40,395 nt of DNA, from contig JAYMTA010000110.1 in the NCBI GenBank assembly GCA_036897625.1, positions 1 to 40,395 of the forward strand, written 5' to 3'. The position numbers were made by a program, and so were the translations under genes. The notes beneath the pieces were generated by a model. It had not been told where the DNA came from. It ran no database searches and worked only from the letters and a program-made list of their open reading frames with translations. Positions 32,973 to 40,395 of the stretch are shown in pieces; within the stretch, counting starts at the first letter, position 1; the number at the start of each line of letters is the position of its first letter. This DNA comes from Pelargonium cotyledonis (taxonomy: Eukaryota > Streptophyta > Magnoliopsida > Geraniales > Geraniaceae).

Positions 32973-35537
32973 CTGAATTTGTCAACTTCAGTAGTTCAGT
33001 TATTCTGTCAATTGTTGCCTCACAAATCATTTCAGAAGTAAAAACAGCACCAGGTGTAGGGCCTTGAGATTGAGACCTATAACAAGGAGCCACAACAAGA
33101 ACTCGCTTCCACCAGTCAGGTGATGGAGTAGTTCGAATAGCATGCCTAATACAGCGCAAAGCTCTCTCCCAATCTAAACTTCCCCTCTGAATAGAAGTTG
33201 CAAGTTCCTACAACAATGGAAAGAAACTCATTTATCCACCTGAAAATTCTGTGACTCCCAGTCTCCCACATAATTACAGTATGTTACACACACAATACAT
33301 GCATAAAGAATGCAGTGGCAGTAAGTTATAAGAAGTTTGACATCAAGGATGATGTTAAAACTGAATAATGAAGGAAACTGTATGACATCATCACATTTGA
33401 AGTTTAAGAAAGATTAAAACCAAACTGACATTTTACGACACAATTATAAAGGCTGTTACGGTGTTACCCCATCAGTAGTACCACAAAGAAGGTCCTCATT
33501 ACAAATAAAGGTCGTGATACGATTTCATTTTCAGTTGCATTCTCATATTTGTATAGGGAGTAATTAAGAGTCATCACCTCTCCATGCAATGGTTCTCCAA
33601 GTACACTTGGATATGTGATTGGTGAATATCGCATGTTTGATACCGCTTCACCTGCAACATTAGGACTTGTTTGGGCAAAAACACGATGAGTCCCAAATGT
33701 GGGGCAATGGAGATGTTGATCTAGCATCTGCATGTGCATGGCCATCATATCTCTCCTCCTGTGAATCTCCAAGATAAGTGTAAATAAGGCTTCATCATCA
33801 GGAATGTTGTCTATAAACTGCAAGCCGCTGCGCAATAATTCATAGAAGGGAACTCGGCATTTGTCTTCTTCGACCAACAACCAAATCACATCCAAACAAC
33901 TATGCAACCATTCAATTAAAGCCTTGTCAGGTCTCCAGGATTTTATGGCATCAGATTCATCAATTCCCTGCTGTTTCTGATCCCAATTGACCAGCCAATT
34001 TAGCATGTGACAGAAAATGTCAGCATGAGTTGCCGGTTTTAAATTACATTCAAGACCAGCCAAGATAATCTTGCAACACAATTGACGTAGACTGCTTATA
34101 GCATTTTCTCTAATAGATGAATTGATCCTCGTAGATTGTTGCCCATTTCCATCAGATGATTTGATAGGTGATAAAGTTGAAGGTGTCGGTTCAATTGCTG
34201 ATTGGGGAGGCGATCCAATACCATGAACAGAAGGTAATGGAGATGCAGGATTTGATGACTGAAAATTAGCAGAATTGGGGATTGTATTTGAAGATGGCAG
34301 CATCCCGGGATGTGATAAACTCATAGATGAAACAGCTGCCATCACTTGACCTCCCTGACCTACTGACATTTCTGCAGACGAAACTGAAGAAAGAAGAGAA
34401 GGCAAGAAAGTATCCCAATTAATGTAACCTATTCCAGACAAGCTTCGTAGTGCAAATAGAAGAAAGTCTGCCCTGGGTGCATGACCACTACAAAGCACAA
34501 CCAGAGATATAAGCACAGACTCCGTTACAGCACGCAATTGTTCTTGGTCCTGTAAATAGTGCATCATCAACATACATGTTACAGTGCATTGACAGTTATT
34601 CATGAAACTGGAGCAAAAAAAAAATGTAACAGGAAATAGCATATGATGAAACTCACTGAAAACTGGCCCTGAAGTTGCTCAAAATCTAATAGGAACTGCT
34701 CATTGCGAGGAGGAAGCTCTCTGTTAAGAGCAAGCACTCTTTTTTGCGCTTTATTCCTGGATATGTTAAACCATTCAGAAAACCAACAACTTAAATAAAA
34801 TAAAAAAAATTTGCACATTAACTATCATGCCATTAAAATCAACAACAAAAAAACTGCAATAAAATTTGTTACATTCAAATCCAACACAAGTTTCAATACC
34901 ATCATACCTATCTAAGCCATCCTCTTAAATCCTAAATTGTCTCTCTAATACTCCATTTAGTGAAACAGTTCCAAATAACAACATAACTATACTAGGATCA
35001 GAAACTATGCATCATAAAATCATCAGATAACAAGACACAACATTGCAGAATCAAGCTTAAGCTATGCAGGTAGAGAGAAAAAATCCAAAGCTAAGATCAA
35101 AGCACAGAACAATACAAAGAAATGAAATAGAAATATTAAGCATGTTGCATCCATTTTCCATTGATTTCACGTCAAAAATCAAAACTATGACCAAATTACT
35201 CAACCGGACTCCTAATTTTCTATATTCCAATAGATTCAATCTACAAATTGAAGTATCAGAAAAAATAAACATGTCAGCTTTGCAATTAATCAAGTGATAT
35301 TGAACTTACGGAGGTTCTCGAACGGAATCATCGGCCTTCTGGCGGCTACTCCTCTGCGTAGCAAAGTCGAAACGAAATAAAAAAACTGAAGAGGCAAATT
35401 GGAGTGAAGTTGAGAGAGGAGTTACTTACACCTAAATAGAGGTTGAAGAGATCGACAATGGCGGTTCTGGCAGGGTGGAACTGGAAGGCTCGAGAAGAAG
35501 CAGCAGCAGCTGCTCCAGATCTCTGGTTTTGATCCAT
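32973..35537 (-). CDS. MED23: Mediator subunit 23, 5' part (exons 1-5), truncated
   Basis: Plant MED23, a large Mediator tail subunit linking activators to RNA polymerase II in the nucleus. The exons I can define are 35430-35537, 35310-35353, 34657-34756, 33578-34549 and 32973-33207, together 486 codons plus one base. Introns 1-4 have GT donors and AG acceptors and phase is kept throughout. The start MDQNQRS is followed by an Ala run and the segment TAIVDLFNLYLG, matching the plant family N-terminus. Exon 4 holds a Ser/Pro-rich linker at about residues 166-228, then LLRSGLQFIDNIPDDEALF and EIHRRRD. Exon 5 holds RTTPSPDWWKRVLVVAPCYR. Family members are about 1,600 residues, so roughly 70% is missing. 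Exon 5 is followed by GC, not GT, and then by foreign-looking DNA; no later exon was found. Confidence 0.93.
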
Positions 35538-35858
35538 TTTCGCATTTCAGGCAACGACGGAGGAGATGGACCTGTAGAGGACGCTTCGCTCTGTATTCGG
35601 ATTCTGTTGTGCTTAGCGAAATAGTTGGAGCGGACCCGGAATAATATGGATCGGGTCGATGATCCGATTGTAACTAGATTTTCTGACAACTGAACTGCGA
35701 GTTTTTTCTTTCCAAACAAAACACGGAGGTTTTTTCCTAAATCGATTATCCACTTTCTATTTAAAAATAAAAATAATAGAAATAGTGTTTACTTTCTTTT
35801 ATTGGTTAGTTAATTAAACCCAAAATATCAACAATATTCTTAAAAATTACTAATTTGA

Positions 35859-36070
35859 TTCGTATTAAATTCAAAATCGGTTTAGATCAAGTTTTAATAG
35901 TGTGCAAATTCAAGTTAATTAGAACAAGTAAAGACCCGAAACCGACTCATTCACCTGCTAGTGATTCAAATTAATTCAAGATCGGTTTAGATCAAGTTTC
36001 AATGATATGCAAATTCAAGTTAAATAAAATAAGACATATACCCGAAATTATTCATTGATTTAATAGTTTG
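35859..36070. repeat. Imperfect direct duplication, period about 105 bp
   Basis: Two successive copies share ATCGGTTTAGATCAAGTTT, then GCAAATTCAAGTTAA and ACCCGAA in the same order. The landmarks lie 105-106 bp apart (ATCGG at 35876 and 35981; ACCCGAA at 35934 and 36040). The copies differ at many positions, so the duplication is not recent. Confidence 0.75.
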
Positions 36071-36633
36071 GATGATGTAAAATGAAATCAATCTAATTTT
36101 TAATCGGATTCACTTAAAGTATTCTCATTAAGCAACTGCATAATACATTAGATAAACACCCCATTTTTGGTTTCAAAAAGCCGCAACTTGTACAAACTTA
36201 CATCTTTCTCACTTTGCGTGTAAATTAAACATTTTCAAACTGAAGTCGAGACAAATCCGACCCTATATTTGAATTAGGCCCATGCTGCACACTTGCTTGC
36301 CTTTTTCCACAGAATCAGGTAATATAATAAACGGACATGTCCGAATATGAGTGTTGAATCCACGTCAGCACTGACCCTGGTCAGGTCTCCTCGTGGACCG
36401 TGACACTCTGGCTCAAACGCTGCCCAGAAAGCCTGTTGTGTCCTCTGTAGCAGCCCTCACTGGTTGCTGTGCACTGCACGCCAATCTCAGCCGTTGGATC
36501 CTCTGACATTGCACTTGAGCACCATCTACTACAAAAAAAAACAATAAGAACCCAACCAAAACCCTCACTTCACACATTCACACTTGTTGTCTGTTTAGTT
36601 CCTTCCACTTCCACACACCTCTAAAGGAGCTCA

Positions 36634-36682
36634 CTTTTTTCCCCTCTTTTCTCTTTCATAGTTTTTTTTTTCTTTCTTTTTT
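36634..36682 (+). promoter_or_regulatory. Pyrimidine-rich 5' UTR / Y-patch
   Basis: Two pure pyrimidine runs (36634-36657 and 36662-36682), interrupted only by ATAG, lie about 95-145 bp before the glucanase ATG on its coding strand. CT-rich stretches like this are common around plant transcription starts and in 5' UTRs. No function is shown by the sequence itself. Confidence 0.5.
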
Positions 36683-36738
36683 AGATTCTCTCTTGCTGGG
36701 TTTGCTGGGCTTCCTTGCTTCACATTGTTCTTGATTTT

Positions 36739-36753
36739 GGGGGGGGGGGGGGG
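36739..36753 (+). repeat. Run of 15 G in the glucanase 5' UTR
   Basis: Uninterrupted G15 ending 23 bp before the ATG at 36777, flanked by TTTT on both sides. Such a run is length-unstable and prone to sequencing error, and in RNA could fold as a G-quadruplex. Confidence 0.85.
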
Positions 36754-36776
36754 TTTTGCTGCGAAGATTGGCTTCA

Positions 36777-39640
36777 ATGGCTGTGCTGCTTCTGTTTTTG
36801 GTTTTAGCAGTATCTGCTGTTTCAGCTGATGAAGGTAATTAGCTAAATAAGTTCCTCTACTTGCTTCAATTTTGTGCTTTTTCATGTGGGTTTTGTGTAA
36901 TTTCTTCTGGGTACTTCAGTTTCAATTGAAAGCTAGCTGTTTTCTTTCTGGCTCCTCTCTGCATTTGCTAGTTTCATTTGTGCTACTTTCTTGTGCATTT
37001 TGATTTGTTTTCTGTTTGCTTCTCTTTGTTCTTGTGAACTCTGTGTATCTTGTTGTGGACACTGAGAAGATTTTCATTGATTAATCTGCATTTTCTGCTA
37101 AATTTCACTGATTTGGGCTGTTTCTGAGTGATTGTTACGATTTTGATGCAAAAGAGTGTTGCTAGTGAAATGCCACTTAAATGGAATTTTTAAGGAAACA
37201 AAATAAGTTCCAATTCAGGGCCAAATGAAAGAAAAATTTCCTGTACATGATAATTGAAATCTCCATTGCAATCCAGCTCATGTTGCAGTCTTTCTGCTGG
37301 AACTACATTTTCATTTACATTATTAAAAGACCAGGATGCCCTTTACTTAACCTTGTAAGAAATCAAGTATTAATGGGGGTCTAGGAAGAGGGTTTTCTTG
37401 ACATTTCACCACCTAGGAACATTCCATTGGGGTCTCATGGTGTACCTTAAATGAAGTTCTTGAAACACATTTTGTCCTTTAGATGGACCTTAATGTAGGT
37501 ATATTTTAGAACACCTACTAGGAGTGAAGCTTGTCATGTCTAAACGCATTACACACGTTGATGGATTGGTTGGTAAAGAGCTATGCTCGGTTTTAGATTT
37601 AAATTATTGACCTTTTACATTGTGTGCCAAAAAAAATTCTCAAGGACCATTAGATTGCCTTTTGGTGGGAGGGTTGAAATGATATCGTTTAGATGAGAGA
37701 AACCTACTAACATATTGACTTTGATAGTGGAACACTACAATGGAAGGGACAAAACTGTCATTTCTCATTTATGATTCTACTAACAATGCTTGAAGCTTTG
37801 TTATTTCACGATACAGTGAATTTTCTGCATGTTCGTCTATCGGATGTCACAAGCTAGATTCATAGTTAATATACTCAAGTTGTTTCTCATGCCATTAGTT
37901 TTTCATCTGAACTTGGTGTATCTGCGTACTATTGTCTAAACCTACCCATCACTTATTGCAGGTGCTTTCATTGGTGTGAACATTGGTACTGACCTCTCTG
38001 ACATGCCAACCCCAACTCAGGTGGTGACACTTCTAAAGGCTCAGAGTATCCAACATGTTCGGCTCTACGATGCTGACCGAGCCATGCTCCTTGCCCTTGC
38101 TAATACCGGGATCCAAGTGACTATTTCTGTTCCTAATGATCAACTTCTTGGCATAGGTCTGTCCAACGCCACAGCAGCCAACTGGGTCAACCGCAATGTC
38201 CTACCCCATGTCCCTGCAACTAACATCACAGCTATAGCCGTTGGATCCGAAGTTCTCACAACCCTCCCAAATGCCACTCCCGTCTTAGTTTCTGCCTTAA
38301 ATTTCATCCACTCTGCCCTCGTTGCCTCTAATCTCGATAGACAAATTAGAGTCTCAACCCCACATTCTTCTTCAATTATCCTCGACTCCTTCCCGCCTTC
38401 CCAAGCCTTCTTTAACCGCTCATTGGACCCCACCATGGTTCCTTTGCTTAAATTCTTGCAGTCAACTGGCTCATATCTCATGCTTAATGTGTACCCATAC
38501 TATGATTACATGCAATCAAATGGAGTAATTCCGCTGGATTATGCGCTTTTTCGTCCCCTCCCTGCAAACAAGGAAGCCGTGGACGCTAACACGTTCCTGC
38601 ACTACACTAACGTCTTTGATGCTGTAGTTGACGCAGCTTATTTCGCTATGTCCTACCTGAATTTTACTAATATTCCCATTGTGGTGACCGAATCCGGTTG
38701 GCCCTCCAAGGGCGATGCATCTGAGCCAGATGCTACAGTTGAAAATGCCAACACTTACAACAGTAATTTGATTCGACATGTACTTAACACCACCGGGACT
38801 CCTAAACACCCTAGGATCGCATTTAGTACTTATGTTTATGAGCTTTACAACGAGGATCTGAGATCTGGTTCCATCTCCGAAAAGAATTGGGGACTTTTTG
38901 ATGCCAATGGGCAGCCAGTGTATACCTTACACTTAACTGGCGCTGGCACAGTGTTAGCAAATGACACCACCAACCAAACCTTCTGTGTCGCAAAGGAGGA
39001 CGCTGACAAGAAAATGCTGCAGGCAGCGCTGGATTGGGCTTGTGGACCTGGGAAAGTGGATTGCTCGCCTTTGTTGCAAGGACAACCGTGTTATGAACCT
39101 GATGATGTGGTTTCTCATTCGACATATGCGTTCAACGCTTATTTTCATAAGATGGCTCAGTCACCTGGGACCTGTGATTTTAAAGGAGTGGCTATTATCA
39201 CTACCACTGACCCAAGTAAGGAACTCTAATGTGATTATTCGAACAATTGAGTATGATAGCTTTTGCGTTATGGAAATTCGTTTCTCATTGGTTTGCTGAG
39301 TTTTTGTTGCTCTTGTGCAGGTCATGGTTCTTGTATATACGCAGGAAGGTATGAACTAAACTTAGTCTTAAATGATAATATCTGGTTATTGGAACTAGTT
39401 TTGTTAGTGTGGCCAGTTTGTTGAATCCAATTGTGTACTTGATATAACATGCATAAGTACTTTCTGTTTTGTTCATGCAGTGGTGGCAGAAACGGTACAT
39501 CATCAACAAATGGAACATCACTTGTTCCGTCTTCAAATTCCACTACATCCGGTTGCTCTTCACAGTATCATTACAGTACCAGTTCCTCGACAAGCTTCGT
39601 GGCTCTTTGCGCTCTACTTCTAGTTGCAGTTTTCTTGTAA
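36777..39640 (+). CDS. Glucan endo-1,3-beta-glucosidase, GH17 + X8, GPI-anchored
   Basis: Hydrolyses internal beta-1,3-glucosidic bonds, as in callose, at the cell surface or plasmodesmata. Exons are 36777-36834, 37962-39215, 39321-39348 and 39481-39640 (1,500 nt, 499 aa), all with GT-AG introns; exon 1 (19 codons) encodes nearly the whole signal peptide. The GH17 domain spans about residues 20-345. The catalytic acid is Glu116 in AVGSEVL and the nucleophile Glu263 in VVTESGWPSKG. The X8/CBM43 domain spans about 358-442, with the six expected cysteines at 361, 380, 387, 396, 424 and 442. A Ser/Thr/Asn/Gly linker and a hydrophobic tail (486-499) after a Ser-rich stretch indicate a GPI anchor. 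Many NxS/T sites suggest N-glycosylation. Length and architecture match intact plant family members. The upstream neighbour MED23 is divergent and functionally unrelated. Confidence 0.95.
36835..37961 (+). other. Intron 1 of the glucanase gene
   Basis: 1,127 bp with GT donor (GAAG|GTAATT) and AG acceptor (TTGCAG|GTGC), splitting a Gly codon just after the signal peptide. I see no internal gene or clear repeat. Confidence 0.9.
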
Positions 39641-40395
39641 AACTACTCACAGTTGTATCTCGTGTGACTAACATCGCTTGCATGCTTCAAACATTTGGTT
39701 TCGCTTCTTAAAAATCTTGCAGCATACCCGATTTTGTTCCTCACAGTAAGGCGGTAAGGGGTAGCAAGAACAAGGTTGATTGAACATATACAATTGGAGT
39801 AGCAAGAACAAGGTTGATTGAACATATACAATTGGCATTGTTATGTACAAACAAGCACCTATTGTTTGACATTATTTATGTAAGGAAAAATGACCCCATG
39901 GGTCCCTGTACTATCTCATTTATTCTACCGGGGTTCCTGTACTTAATTTTGTTCTTGCGAGGTCATAGTATTGCATTTCTCGTTCTCACGAGGTTCATTC
40001 CATTAAATCACTAGCGGAATTCGTCAAAACTAACTGACGAGGTTAGTTTTAAATACAAAAAATAATTAAAAATATCTTTTTACCGTTTTGCCTTTTAAAC
40101 TTTACATTTTTTATAATTTTACCATCTTTCGCCTCTCTTCCTCCTCTCTCTGTATATTGTAATGGCTTGAATCATGAAACCTTGATAAAGATAAATGACC
40201 GAACAATTTGAGATCAAAAAAATTGAACAATCACCATTCAAAACTCGTCAATTTAAAAAATTCAACAATCATACACAGAACTTTTCAATCTCTCAAAAAT
40301 TGAAATGATAAAAATCATAAATCATAAACACCATCGTCGATCATCGAGCTTGATTTGGTGGATTGATTCGTTGTTGCCACTGCAGCCGGAGGGTA
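39641..40395. other. Downstream flank of the glucanase gene
   Basis: Contains the glucanase 3' UTR and a short tandem duplication (listed separately). At about 39885-40030 a stretch with GGGTCCCTGTACTAT and GGGGTTCCTGTACTTAATT is of the kind common in dispersed plant repeats. The remainder, to 40395, is AT-rich with a CT-rich patch near 40130-40150. No coding frame is recognised. Confidence 0.5.
39761..39835. repeat. Tandem duplication, 38-bp unit, two copies
   Basis: A unit beginning GTAGCAAGAACAAGGTTGAT and ending ATACAATTGG occurs at 39761-39798 and again at 39799-39835 with no difference that I can see. Identity of the copies indicates a recent slippage or duplication event in the 3' flank. 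Confidence 0.95.

Larger units (their letters stand above)
35538..36776. promoter_or_regulatory. Divergent intergenic region between MED23 and the glucanase gene
   Basis: Must hold both 5' UTRs and promoters. Next to MED23, about 180 bp of GC-richer sequence is probably its 5' UTR. The middle (35750-36200) is very AT-rich and contains an imperfect duplication listed separately. Nearer the glucanase are CACGTCA at 36361-36367 (ACGT-core element of the kind bound by bZIP factors), the perfect palindrome CTGACC-CT-GGTCAG at 36371-36384, and pyrimidine tracts just upstream of the start. TATAATAA at 36323-36330 is a possible but distant TATA element. Confidence 0.6.

Noticed and set aside
35432..35719. 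95-codon minus-strand frame overlapping the MED23 start
   Set aside because: Different frame from the recognised MED23 N-terminus; lies over the 5' UTR and exon 1.
38140..38481. 113-codon minus-strand frame within the glucanase gene
   Set aside because: Shadow of the GH17 coding sequence; the plus-strand frame is the real one.

Overview
The window joins two very different kinds of DNA. From about 32.9 kb to the end it is ordinary angiosperm nuclear DNA, probably eudicot. It has GT-AG introns, a pyrimidine-rich 5' UTR and two recognisable plant genes that diverge from a shared intergenic region of about 1.2 kb. On the minus strand is the 5' third of MED23 (Mediator tail subunit), exons 1-5, 486 codons. 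On the plus strand is a complete four-exon gene for a secreted, GPI-anchored glucan endo-1,3-beta-glucosidase (GH17 plus X8/CBM43), 499 aa.

From base 1 to about 32.9 kb the sequence is AT-rich and I find no protein gene in it. Open frames are no longer than expected by chance for this base composition. The only recognisable elements are about a dozen tRNA-like segments on both strands. The best resemble tRNAs carried by plant mitochondria: Asn-GUU and Asp-GUC of plastid type, Phe-GAA, three Gln-UUG-like copies, a Lys-like and a possible Tyr-like copy. In these, the family-wide consensus blocks (D-arm, anticodon loop, T-loop) are well kept while stem pairing is often broken. The tract is also full of short odd-centred palindromes of the AGGANTCCT or AAGGGNCCCTT kind, alternates between C-rich and G-rich strand domains, and has one compositionally distinct island at about 23.24-23.64 kb with diverged repeats.

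The join falls inside MED23 intron 5: exon 5 ends at 32973 with a GC (not GT) donor. A further 0-90 bp may still be MED23 intron, and a Lys-like tRNA element lies at 32775-32847. No later MED23 exon was seen anywhere in the 33 kb. The MED23 gene is therefore either split by a very large organelle-like insertion or cut by an assembly misjoin. The sequence alone cannot decide between these, and a corrupted or non-natural origin of the tract is also possible.

The two nuclear genes are not obviously related in function. MED23 is a transcription co-regulator, and the glucanase acts on callose or other beta-1,3-glucans at the cell surface. Their shared upstream region holds a 105-bp imperfect direct duplication, an ACGT-core motif next to a perfect 14-bp palindrome, and a run of 15 G shortly before the glucanase start codon.
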